Source: JAXHTH01 sp034211115 (GTDB taxonomy: Bacteria; Planctomycetota; Phycisphaerae; Phycisphaerales; SM1A02). From it: a stretch of 62,497 bases of DNA. The position numbers and the translations under genes were made by a program. Shown here in pieces: positions 1-10,050 of this stretch. Where the stretch lies: positions 1 to 62,497 of the forward strand of contig JAXHTH010000108.1 in NCBI GenBank assembly GCA_034211115.1, written 5' to 3'. The stretch's first letter is position 1. Each line of letters begins with the position of its first letter. The notes beneath the pieces are model-generated. The model was not told the DNA's origin, searched no databases, and worked only from the letters and a program-made list of their open reading frames with translations.

Positions 1-23
1 TCAAAGCTTCGTCGAAGCTCCAT
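1..23 (-). CDS. Possible start of a gene running off the left edge
   Basis: An ATG at 23 on the minus strand overlaps the secG stop codon as TGATG and opens a frame reading MELRRSF before the window ends. The same TGATG coupling occurs later between nuoE and orf83, so a translationally coupled gene after secG is plausible. Only seven codons are visible and no function can be given. Confidence 0.3.
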
Positions 24-559
24 CAGGTACTCAGCACGGCGATTGCGTCGGCTCCCCCACCGAGGCGGCGGCCGGCATCCTCGAACCGCGCTAGCACTTC
101 ACGACACTCCTCGCATCGCCGTGCCCCGCGCGGAGGTGGCGGTATCAATCGCCGCACCACCACCACGACAACAGCCCCACCCACCGCATCCAGGATCACG
201 CCTCCCTCGTCGCCGGGCGGGGCTTCCCCGGGCACCGCGGCGCCGCCCGTCGGCTCCTCGAGCGGGGCTTCCATGGTCTGCTCGGCCTCGGCGGCGGCAC
301 GGGCCGCCGCCCGCGGATCGCTCTCCACGAGGTTGAGCACGACGGCCAGGAGCAGGTAGAGGGCGAAGGCGACGACGGTGGCCCAGGTCAGGGCGTCGCC
401 GACGCGGCCGCCGAAGACGGTGTCCGTCCCCCCTCCGCCGGCCCCGCCGAAGGCCCCGGCCAGCCCGCCGCCGGACGGGCGCTGCACCAGGATGATCAGC
501 ACCATCGCGGTCGCCACGACGATGAACAGAAGCGTCAGGATGCCGAAGGCGGTGGTCAT
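23..559 (-). CDS. secG: Preprotein translocase subunit SecG, long C-terminal tail
   Basis: This is the small integral membrane subunit of the SecYEG channel, which assists SecA-driven export. Two hydrophobic segments (about residues 3-25 and 54-78) flank a conserved region with LVQRPSGGGL and a Gly-rich stretch containing GGAGGGGTDTVFG, the core SecG pattern. At 178 aa it is longer than the usual 75-120 aa. The extra C-terminal part is acidic/Pro-rich, then has a run of valines and a Cys-x-x-Cys (RRCEEC), and is not recognised. It lies 15 bp downstream of tpiA on the same strand, a common bacterial neighbourhood, so the two are probably co-transcribed. The family call is good; the reality of the tail as one reading frame is less certain. 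Confidence 0.88.
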   Translation of the reverse strand: MTTAFGILTLLFIVVATAMVLIILVQRPSGGGLAGAFGGAGGGGTDTVFGGRVGDALTWATVVAFALYLLLAVVLNLVESDPRAAARAAAEAEQTMEAPLEEPTGGAAVPGEAPPGDEGGVILDAVGGAVVVVVVRRLIPPPPRGARRCEECREVLARFEDAGRRLGGGADAIAVLST

Positions 560-574
560 CGTACTCGCGCCTCG

Positions 575-1360
575 TTAGTGGACCCGCGTGGCGGCCTCGG
601 CCGCGGCGCGGATGATGGCCAGGAAATCGTCGGACTTCAGCGAGGCTCCGCCCACGAGGAAGCCGTCAATATCCTCCTTGGCGATGAGGTCGGCGGCGTT
701 TTGCGGTTTCACCGATCCGCCGTATTGAATCCGTGTCTGCTCGGCGATCGCCGGATCGTAGAGTTCCCCCAACGTGCCGCGGATGACGCGGTGGACGGCC
801 TCGGCGTCGTCGGGCGTCGCCGTCAGGCCCGTCCCGATGGCCCAGACGGGCTCGTAGGCGAGGACGATCTGCCGCATCTGATCGGCCTCGACGCCGGCCA
901 GGCCCGCCCGGAGCTGGTCGATGTTGACCTGCTCGGTCCGGTCGGCCTCGCGCTGCTCGCGGGTCTCGCCGATGCAGAGGATGACCCGCAGGCCGGCTTC
1001 GAGGGCGGCCCGGGTCTTGTTGTTGATGAGTTCATCGTCCTCGCCGATGACGTGCCGCCGCTCGGAGTGGCCCGTGAGGACGATGGGGACGTTCAGATCC
1101 AGAAGCATCTCGGTGGAGACCTCGCCGGTGAACGCCCCGTTGGGCTGGTGATACACGTCCTGGGCCCCCAGGAGCAGGGAATGATGGCCCAAGGCGTTGC
1201 CCACCGCCTGAAGGTACGGGAAGGGCGGGAAAACCGCCACCTCGCACCGGTCGATCAGCTCCCCGCAGCCGGAGGCGATCTCCTCGGCCAGCTCGACGCC
1301 CGAGGCCAGATCCATGTTCATCTTCCAGTTGCCGCCCACGATGGGCATCCGCTCGGCCAT
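575..1360 (-). CDS. tpiA: Triosephosphate isomerase
   Basis: The cytosolic glycolytic and gluconeogenic enzyme that interconverts dihydroxyacetone phosphate and glyceraldehyde 3-phosphate. At 261 aa it has the normal length for a single TIM barrel. The N-terminal GNWKMN carries the substrate-binding Asn and Lys, LTGHSERRH carries the catalytic His, AYEPVWAIGTG carries the catalytic Glu and the flexible loop, and YGGSVKPQN is the phosphate-binding loop. All key residues are present. It is first in a tpiA-secG pair and is divergent from alaS. A TATCCT promoter element lies about 43 bp upstream of the start. Confidence 0.98.
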   Translation of the reverse strand: MAERMPIVGGNWKMNMDLASGVELAEEIASGCGELIDRCEVAVFPPFPYLQAVGNALGHHSLLLGAQDVYHQPNGAFTGEVSTEMLLDLNVPIVLTGHSERRHVIGEDDELINNKTRAALEAGLRVILCIGETREQREADRTEQVNIDQLRAGLAGVEADQMRQIVLAYEPVWAIGTGLTATPDDAEAVHRVIRGTLGELYDPAIAEQTRIQYGGSVKPQNAADLIAKEDIDGFLVGGASLKSDDFLAIIRAAAEAATRVH

Positions 1361-1402
1361 GACCGGTCCTCCCTCGCCCCGCCGGGATGGGGCGAACCGC
1401 TT

Positions 1403-1408
1403 AGGATA
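1403..1408 (-). promoter_or_regulatory. Predicted -10 element (TATCCT) of tpiA
   Basis: On the minus strand GC-TATCCT lies 42 nt before the tpiA start, giving a leader of about 35 nt. It matches the TAnnMT signature seen before many genes in this window; no TTGACA-like -35 box is evident. Confidence 0.5.
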
Positions 1409-1454
1409 GCGGGCGGCGGATGGGATGACCAGCCGCGGTTTCGCCTCGCCCCGC

Positions 1455-1460
1455 TACACT
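1455..1460 (+). promoter_or_regulatory. Predicted -10 element (TACACT) of alaS
   Basis: CGC-TACACT ends 36 nt before the alaS ATG at 1497. The divergent tpiA element lies about 50 bp away, so both genes share a compact bidirectional promoter region. Confidence 0.5.
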
Positions 1461-1496
1461 TTCGCTCAGTCCGCCCAGCTCAGAATCCTTTTCGCC

Positions 1497-4520
<3,024 letters not shown>

Positions 4521-4570
4521 CACCCGATCGCAGCGCCAATCGGCGCTGCGCACACCAGGGGGTCTGAACC

Positions 4571-5476
4571 ATGGGGCTCATTGACCGAATACGGAAGAAG
4601 TTCTCCAAGGGCAAGGACGGCGGGATCACCCACTCGCTGGTGTTTCTGCGCCGACGAGCGTTCCCGATGACCGAGGCGTTTCTCCACGAGGCGGTCGAGC
4701 GTGCGTTCAACGTCACGCTCCCGCGCGGCGACCCGGAGGCGACGAGTTTCGTGGTGGTGGAGCGGCCCTCGTCGATGGTGAAGGTGGAGAGCTGGGTGTT
4801 TGTGGTGCACAACTTCCCGACGCCCTACATGGAGGAGTACCAGCGCGCGGCCGAGGAGATTCCGGAGCTGCGCCTGCGCCGGGCGGTCGAGGCGCACCGC
4901 GCCTGGCTTTCCGTGGATCTGCTGCACAAGCCGGAGGGCGCGCAGGATCAGCAGGTCTATCAGATGATCGGCCGGTTGCTGGCCGAGTTCGACGACGGCG
5001 ATTGTCTGGCGCTGTACTGGCCCTCGCGCGGGAACCTCAGGCCCTACGATCAATCGATGCTGGATCATCTGCGCGGCCAACATCCGCTCAAGGCGACGGC
5101 GAGGCCGCCGGATCCTCCGGTGACCGAGGTCGCCGGCGAGGATCCGCGCCTCGTTGCCGCGGTCAACGAAGCGCGGATGCGCTTTCCCGAGTTCGTCCGC
5201 GCCTTCAAGACGGGAGAAGGCAGCTATCACAGCGTCAAGGCGCCGATCACCGCCGGCCAGCGCACGGAGTTCATCTGGATCCTCGTCACGGGCTTCGAGG
5301 GCTCGACGATTCGCGGGACACTGGGCAACGAACCGGTCGACCTGCCCGGCCTGCACGAAGGCGACAGCGTCGAAACAACGCTGGACGATTTGAACGACTG
5401 GGTCTACATGTGCAACGATGAGCTCGTCGGAGGCTTCACCACCAAGGTGCTGGAAGAGATCGCGAAAGAGCATTGA
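4571..5476 (+). CDS. DUF2314-domain protein
   Basis: A 301-aa soluble protein with no signal peptide or membrane segment. The C-terminal part (about 180-300), with WILVTGFEGSTIRGTLGN and DDLNDWVYMC, resembles DUF2314, a small domain of unknown function. The N-terminal half begins with a basic stretch (IRKKFSKGKDGG) and holds an unrecognised alpha/beta region that may be DUF4261-like. It starts 50 bp after alaS on the same strand and could be read through from it. No biochemical role can be assigned. Confidence 0.75.
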   Translation: MGLIDRIRKKFSKGKDGGITHSLVFLRRRAFPMTEAFLHEAVERAFNVTLPRGDPEATSFVVVERPSSMVKVESWVFVVHNFPTPYMEEYQRAAEEIPELRLRRAVEAHRAWLSVDLLHKPEGAQDQQVYQMIGRLLAEFDDGDCLALYWPSRGNLRPYDQSMLDHLRGQHPLKATARPPDPPVTEVAGEDPRLVAAVNEARMRFPEFVRAFKTGEGSYHSVKAPITAGQRTEFIWILVTGFEGSTIRGTLGNEPVDLPGLHEGDSVETTLDDLNDWVYMCNDELVGGFTTKVLEEIAKEH

Positions 5477-5550
5477 CGAGTCGCCGCGGTGCGGCTAAAC
5501 AGAAGATTCACCGTCGCCCTCGCGCGCGGCGGCATCATCGGAGCGTGAAA

Positions 5551-6525
5551 ATGACTCAGCCACCCTTGCCGGAAGCAACCACGCGTAGGGAGTTCCTTCG
5601 ATCCGCCGCGGCCGCGGCGACGCTTTCCGTTTCGCCCTCTCTCCTTGCGAGCACCCGCATGACAGCAAAGGAACCGCTCTTCCGCATCTCCCTTGCCCAG
5701 TGGTCGCTGCATCGGACGCTGCGGAAGGGCGAACTCGATGCGCTCGATTTCGCGAAGACCGCGAAGGCCGACTACGGCATCGAGGCCATCGAGTACGTCA
5801 ACGGCTTCTTCAAGGACAAGGCCCGCGATGAGGCGTACCTGAAGCAGCTCAAGCAGCGGGCGGCCGACCACGGCGTGAAGAGCCTGCTCATCATGATCGA
5901 CGGCGAAGGCGCGGTCGGCGATCCCGATGACAAGAAACGCGCGCAGGCGATCGAGAACCACAAGCCGTGGATCGAGGCGGCCAAGTTCCTCGGCTGCCAC
6001 TCGATCCGCGTCAACGCCCAGTCCGGCGGGACGTACGAGGAGCAGCAGAAGCTCGCCGCGGACGGCCTGCGACGGCTCGCCGAGTTCGGCGCGCAGCACG
6101 GCCTGAACGTGATCGTCGAGAATCACGGCGGGCTGTCATCCAACGGCAAGTGGCTGGCCGGCGTGATGAAGCTCGTCGATCACCCGCGCTGCGGGACGCT
6201 GCCGGACTTCGGCAACTTCTGCATGGACTGGAGCCGCAGGGACGACCCGGACGCGTGGTACGACCGCTACCGGGGCGTGACGGAGATGATGCCCTTCGCG
6301 AAGGCCGTCAGCGCCAAGTCACACGACTTCGACGAGCAGGGCGACGAGAAGCACACCGACTATCGGAAGATGCTGGCGATCGTCCTCGACGCCGGCTATC
6401 GCGGGTACGTGGGCATCGAGTACGAGGGCGGGCGGCTCGGCGAGGACGAGGGGATCCGCGCCACCAAGGCCCTGCTCGAGAAGGTCCGAGAAGAGCTCAC
6501 GAAGGAGGGGAAGTACGGCGCGTGA
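5551..6525 (+). CDS. Tat-exported xylose-isomerase-like TIM barrel protein
   Basis: A predicted sugar phosphate isomerase/epimerase (AP-endonuclease-2 / xylose isomerase-like TIM barrel). The start at MTQPPLPEATTRREFLRSA gives a twin-arginine signal (RREFLRS followed by an Ala-rich stretch), so the protein is probably folded and cofactor-loaded before export. The mature barrel has VENHGG, LPDFGNFCMDW, AKSHDFDE and GIEYEGG, which would supply the Glu, Asp, His and Glu metal ligands of the fold. At 324 aa it has the usual length. Such exported members are numerous in Planctomycetota, often linked to sugar catabolism; the exact substrate is unknown. A strong hairpin repeat follows the stop codon. 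Confidence 0.85.
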   Translation: MTQPPLPEATTRREFLRSAAAAATLSVSPSLLASTRMTAKEPLFRISLAQWSLHRTLRKGELDALDFAKTAKADYGIEAIEYVNGFFKDKARDEAYLKQLKQRAADHGVKSLLIMIDGEGAVGDPDDKKRAQAIENHKPWIEAAKFLGCHSIRVNAQSGGTYEEQQKLAADGLRRLAEFGAQHGLNVIVENHGGLSSNGKWLAGVMKLVDHPRCGTLPDFGNFCMDWSRRDDPDAWYDRYRGVTEMMPFAKAVSAKSHDFDEQGDEKHTDYRKMLAIVLDAGYRGYVGIEYEGGRLGEDEGIRATKALLEKVREELTKEGKYGA

Positions 6526-6538
6526 GCGGAGAAGACGG

Positions 6539-6594
6539 GGATAAACCGCGTCGCGAAACGGCGCAGAAATCCCGTTTCGCGGCGCGGTTCATCC
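6539..6594. repeat. Inverted pair of a dispersed 23-bp half-site
   Basis: Arms at 6539-6561 and 6572-6594 are inverted copies differing at two positions, with a 10-nt loop. The core of the unit is CCGTTTCGCGACGCGGTT and it recurs at 19,994 and 32,139-32,207. Here the CGAAACGG ends face the loop; at 32,139 the opposite ends do. It may act as a 3' stem-loop for the upstream gene, but the recurrence in both topologies points to a mobile or protein-binding unit. Confidence 0.8.
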
Positions 6595-6672
6595 GCGTCC
6601 CGCGCCGCCGGTCAATCATCGGCCTCGATCGACCGATGAAGATGACCACCCGTCATCCCCGGCGCCGCGTTC

Positions 6673-7377
6673 ATGCACGACACTGGAATCGATGCTGCCC
6701 AGGAGCCTGCCGACGACCGCCGGTCCCGCCCGCGGTCGGACGGGACGCAGCGCGCCCATCACGATGCGATCTACACCCTGGCCCGGGCGGCGGAGCTGCA
6801 TGATGAGGACACGGGCAACCACGTCATCCGCATTCGGCTCATTGTCCAGCGTCTGGCGAGGTGGATGGGCTTCTCCGAGCCCGAAGCCGCCGCGCTGGGA
6901 CACGATGCGATGCTCCATGACGTGGGCAAGCTCACCACGCCCCAGGACGTGCTGAAGAAGCCCGGCGCGCTGACCGACGAGGAGCGCATCGTGATGGAGG
7001 CGCACACCGTCCAGGGCGAGCGGCTGCTCTCCCGCCGGCCGACCATGAGCCGGGCGGCGCGCATCGCGCGCAACCATCACGAATGCTGGGACGGCTCGGG
7101 CTATCCCGACGGCCGGCGGGGTGAGGACATCCCGCTGGAGGCGCGGATCACCGCCGTCGCCGACGTGCTCGATGCCCTCGTCGCCGACCGCTGTTACAAG
7201 AAGTCCTGGTCGTATCGCGAGGCGGTGGAGGAAGTCTGTGCTCTTTCGGGCACGAAGCTCGATCCGCAGATCATCGAGGCGCTGCGCCGGTGCGATGCCG
7301 CGGGCGAGCTGGACGACATCTTCCGGCCGTCCGCGTACTGGAAAGAAAAGCGCGACGGGGAGGCGGACGGGACCTGA
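6673..7377 (+). CDS. Stand-alone HD-GYP domain phosphodiesterase
   Basis: A 234-aa cytosolic protein that is essentially one HD-GYP domain, the metal-dependent family that hydrolyses cyclic di-GMP. After a hydrophilic 30-residue lead, LARAAELHDEDTGNH opens the domain; the HD pair lies at about H82-D83 in MLHDVGK, NHHECWDGSGYPDG carries the GYP signature at about 143-145, and ADVLDALVADRCYK follows. There is no receiver, PAS or other sensory domain, so the input must come from a partner or from expression level. It could link second-messenger turnover to motility, but the only flagellar gene in view (fliN) is 33 kb away. Confidence 0.9.
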   Translation: MHDTGIDAAQEPADDRRSRPRSDGTQRAHHDAIYTLARAAELHDEDTGNHVIRIRLIVQRLARWMGFSEPEAAALGHDAMLHDVGKLTTPQDVLKKPGALTDEERIVMEAHTVQGERLLSRRPTMSRAARIARNHHECWDGSGYPDGRRGEDIPLEARITAVADVLDALVADRCYKKSWSYREAVEEVCALSGTKLDPQIIEALRRCDAAGELDDIFRPSAYWKEKRDGEADGT

Positions 7378-7415
7378 TCGCCGCCCCGCGTCACGCGTGC
7401 TGCGAAGGCGCGCGG

Positions 7416-7832
7416 CTACTCGACCGACTTGAGCTCAATGTGCAGCGTGAGCGTGGTGTTGGGGGGGATGGTGTTCTCGCCCCTGCCGTAGCCGGTGCTG
7501 CCCCAGTGCTTGTGGGGCGGGCACTGGATGACCCGCTTCCCGCCGGGGCGCATGCCCGGGATGCCCTCGTCGAAGCCGGCGATGACCACCCCGGCGCCGA
7601 GATGGAAGCAGAACTCCTCGTCGCGCAGGATCTCCGTTCCGTCGGGCCGAAGCACGCGATAGTCGATGCAGACGATATCGCCGGGGCGGGCGGGGCGGCC
7701 GTGCCCTTCCGTGTCGCCGACGACGGTGATCGGCGTCTCGCTGATGGCGATGTTGGGCGGCTCGCACCCCGTGCCGCACAGGCACGCCGCGACGATCGCC
7801 GTGAACAGGATCGCGCCCGGTGATCGCTTCAT
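7416..7832 (-). CDS. FKBP-type peptidyl-prolyl isomerase, probable lipoprotein
   Basis: A 138-aa exported prolyl isomerase. The start at MKRSPGAILF gives a signal peptide ending in CLCGTGC, which looks like a lipobox though the -3 residue is not ideal. The rest is one FKBP domain: GDIVCIDYRVLRPDGTEI, then VIAGFDEGIPGMRPGGKRVI, then NTTLTLHIELKSVE at the C-terminus. It ends a minus-strand run, 7 bp after the acyltransferase gene, and so is probably co-transcribed with it. Presumed role: protein folding in the periplasm. Confidence 0.85.
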   Translation of the reverse strand: MKRSPGAILFTAIVAACLCGTGCEPPNIAISETPITVVGDTEGHGRPARPGDIVCIDYRVLRPDGTEILRDEEFCFHLGAGVVIAGFDEGIPGMRPGGKRVIQCPPHKHWGSTGYGRGENTIPPNTTLTLHIELKSVE

Positions 7833-7839
7833 AGCGGCG

Positions 7840-8520
7840 CTATCGGCCGGATCGACGCCCCTCTTGGCCGCGGGCGGCGTCCAAAATGCGCGCCGGCGCG
7901 CCCACGGCGGTGCAATCACCCTCAATATCGGTCGTGACGACCGCCCCGGCCCCGACCGTGGTTCGCGGGCCGATGGTCACGCCCGGGCAGACGATGGCGC
8001 CGGCGCCGACCAGGCTCGCCTCGCCGATGCGGACACCGCCGCAGAGGACGGCCCGCGGCGCGATGTGGCTGAAGGCGCCGACGTCGCCGTCGTGCTCGAT
8101 GATCGCGAAGGTGTTGATGATGACGCCGCGCCCGAGGCGCGCCCGGGCGTTGACGACGGCGCGGGGGGCGATGAAGACGCCTTCGCCGATCCGCGCCGAG
8201 GGCGAGACGTTCGCCGACGGGTCGATGACCGTCGCAATCTCCAGGCCGAACCCTGCCGCCAGGGCCAGCCACTTGGTGCGGGATCCGGCATCGCCAACCG
8301 CGGCATGGACTGCGGCTCTCTCGGGCGCGTCTGCCAGATCGGCAAGATCGCCCAGCGCACCAGGTCGCACCAGATCGATCTCACCGGCGGCCGCCTCCGT
8401 TCCCGGGTCATCATCGAGGTACTTCGTCACGCTCCACCCCGCGGCGCGGGCGGATTCGGCGACGACGGCGGCGTGCCCGCCTCCGCCGAGCAGGAGCAGG
8501 TGCCTGGCCTCTTCGCTCAT
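7840..8520 (-). CDS. NeuD/PglD-like sugar O- or N-acyltransferase
   Basis: A 226-aa protein of the sialic acid O-acetyltransferase NeuD / PglD type. The N-terminus has the nucleotide-binding-like LLLLGGGGHAAVV, and the second half (about 95-215) is a left-handed beta-helix of hexapeptide repeats (IGEGVFIAPRAVVNARARLG and following turns). Family members acetylate nucleotide- or carrier-linked sugars for surface glycans; the substrate here is unknown. Its ATG overlaps the stop codon of the upstream membrane protein as ATGA, showing translational coupling. No glycan genes lie beside it. Confidence 0.88.
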   Translation of the reverse strand: MSEEARHLLLLGGGGHAAVVAESARAAGWSVTKYLDDDPGTEAAAGEIDLVRPGALGDLADLADAPERAAVHAAVGDAGSRTKWLALAAGFGLEIATVIDPSANVSPSARIGEGVFIAPRAVVNARARLGRGVIINTFAIIEHDGDVGAFSHIAPRAVLCGGVRIGEASLVGAGAIVCPGVTIGPRTTVGAGAVVTTDIEGDCTAVGAPARILDAARGQEGRRSGR

Positions 8521-9098
8521 CCGGCTCGGCCTCCCGGTTCGGCGGTCCGGTGCGTCGCGGCCGGCCCGGGCGGTGCGGCCGCGGTGCGGCGTCGGAAGTG
8601 GTTGCGCGGCCGGGCCGCCTCCGCCCCCGGCTTCGCCTTCACCACGCCCGCGTACCGCTCGGCGATCGAGCGATCCCAGGATCGGTGATACCGGGCCGGC
8701 GGGAGGCCGTGATACGAGGTGCGGCATCGATAGCACACCAGTCGCCGGCGCGAGAAGAGCAGGATCGCGATGTCGATCGCGAGCACGATCCCCATCGCGA
8801 TGAGCATCGGCGGCGTCGTCGCGTACCCCAGCGCACCCACCACCGCACCGGCGAACGCGAGCACCACCACGAACACCGTCACCTGCGGGAATGCCTTCTC
8901 CCGGAACAGATCCGGGCAGCCGCACGCGACGCATCGCCGCAGATGGCCGGCATCATCGAGGGCGGTGTCCCAGTTGAGGAACACCTCCCGGTCGCTGTCG
9001 ACGACCGCGACGCGGGTGGGGCGCAGGGCCGGGTCGACCATGATCCGGCCGATCCGCCGGCGGTGCTCGTCTCGAAGCTCGATGCGCATCGGCTGCAT
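8517..9098 (-). CDS. Membrane protein with split zinc-ribbon cysteines
   Basis: An unrecognised protein of about 193 aa starting at MQPMRIELRD (alternative start at the next Met, 9089). A soluble N-terminal part contains VDSDREVFL, then CVACGC; two adjacent membrane segments follow (about 75-117), then CYRC. The two Cys-x-x-Cys pairs could form one zinc site across the membrane hairpin. The C-terminus is basic and Pro/Ala-rich. It is the first gene of the run that continues into the acyltransferase. A similar cysteine-plus-membrane layout recurs in the genes at 40.1-41.8 kb. Confidence 0.65.
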   Translation of the reverse strand: MQPMRIELRDEHRRRIGRIMVDPALRPTRVAVVDSDREVFLNWDTALDDAGHLRRCVACGCPDLFREKAFPQVTVFVVVLAFAGAVVGALGYATTPPMLIAMGIVLAIDIAILLFSRRRLVCYRCRTSYHGLPPARYHRSWDRSIAERYAGVVKAKPGAEAARPRNHFRRRTAAAPPGPAATHRTAEPGGRAG

Positions 9099-9241
9099 GA
9101 TCCTATCGACCGGCGCCGGATGATTCAGGAGCGGCCCGGGGAAACGGGGTCGCGCGGTCGAGGCGGCCGGGGCCGGTGGATTGATCGGCCCGTCGGGGGT
9201 CGGGCTTGCCAAGCGGGTCGGAGATGGGCATAGTCGCCGCC

Positions 9242-9877
9242 ATGGCGGACTGGATGGCCAACCTCGCCGGGCGGTTCCTCGTCTTCGACGGCCCGGACGG
9301 GTCGGGCAAATCGACGCAGTTCACCCGATTTGGTGAGGCATGCCGGCGATCGGGGCTCATCGTCTGCGAGGTCCGCGAGCCGGGGGGAACGTCCATCGGC
9401 GAGCAGATCCGGCGCATCCTCCTCGACCCGGACAATCACGACATGGCCCTGCGCTGCGAGATGATGCTGTACATGGCCAGCCGGGCCCAGCTCGTGGAGC
9501 AGACGATCGGCCCGGCCCTGGAGCGGGGGGAGCTGGTCCTTGCCGACCGCTTCATCAGCTCCACGCTGGCGTATCAGGGCACGGCGGGGGGGATGACGCG
9601 GGAGGAGATCCTCGCCGTGGGACGCGTCGCCGTCGGCTCCTGCTGGCCGGACCTGACCGTGATCTTCGATGTGGACGAGCGGATCGCCGCCACCCGGCTC
9701 AATCCGTTGCTGGATCGGATGGAGCGCAAGGGGGCGGAGTTTCATCGCCGCGTGCGGCAGGGATTCCTCGCGCAGGCCGAGGCGGAGCCGGAGAAATACC
9801 TCGTGGTGGACGGGACGCGCGGGGCGAATGCGGTAACCGAGGCGATGATGGAGGGGATCGGGGGGCGGTTGGGGTAG
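9242..9877 (+). CDS. tmk: Thymidylate kinase
   Basis: Phosphorylates dTMP to dTDP for DNA synthesis. The P-loop is GPDGSGKST near residue 15, the DR(F/Y) motif is in LADRFISSTLAYQG, and REPGGTSIGEQIR is the substrate-binding Arg region. About 211 aa from MADWMANL, the normal length. Two upstream in-frame Met codons exist; MADW is favoured because it places the P-loop at the usual distance. It stands alone, divergent from the minus-strand run. Two loop-conserved hairpins follow its stop codon. Confidence 0.95.
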   Translation: MADWMANLAGRFLVFDGPDGSGKSTQFTRFGEACRRSGLIVCEVREPGGTSIGEQIRRILLDPDNHDMALRCEMMLYMASRAQLVEQTIGPALERGELVLADRFISSTLAYQGTAGGMTREEILAVGRVAVGSCWPDLTVIFDVDERIAATRLNPLLDRMERKGAEFHRRVRQGFLAQAEAEPEKYLVVDGTRGANAVTEAMMEGIGGRLG

Positions 9878-9895
9878 GGGTGGGATGGGGGCGAC

Positions 9896-9927
9896 CCGCA
9901 CCTTCGTCGCGGACTCCTTCGGTGCGG
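9896..9927. repeat. Covarying stem-loop element, copy a
   Basis: A 7-bp perfect stem CCGCACC / GGTGCGG encloses an 18-nt loop starting TTCGTCGCGG. It belongs to a four-copy family (9973, 11487, 34641) whose loops are alike and whose stems differ but remain paired. This is the most divergent copy in the loop. Confidence 0.6.
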
Positions 9928-9972
9928 CTTGGGGGGGCGCGCGGTTTTCGCGCGTCTTGTTGTGGCCGATAC

Positions 9973-10005
9973 CCGGACCTTCCTCGCTGCGCTCGTCAGG
10001 TCCGG
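9973..10005. repeat. Covarying stem-loop element, copy b
   Basis: A 7-bp perfect stem CCGGACC / GGTCCGG encloses the loop TTCCTCGCTGCGCTCGTCA, which I take as the family reference. It lies only 46 bp from copy a, in the gap between tmk and the convergent DUF4139-like gene. Confidence 0.7.
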
Positions 10006-10018
10006 CTTCCGCGGGGTG

Positions 10019-10050
10019 TTATCCGGGGGTTATCCGGGGGTTATTCGGGG
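10019..10050. repeat. 11-bp tandem array containing a stop codon
   Basis: Two copies of TTATCCGGGGG are followed by TTATTCGGGG. The TTA of the last unit is the TAA stop codon of the minus-strand gene at 10,041, so the repeat begins inside the last codons and extends 3' of the gene. Confidence 0.75.
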
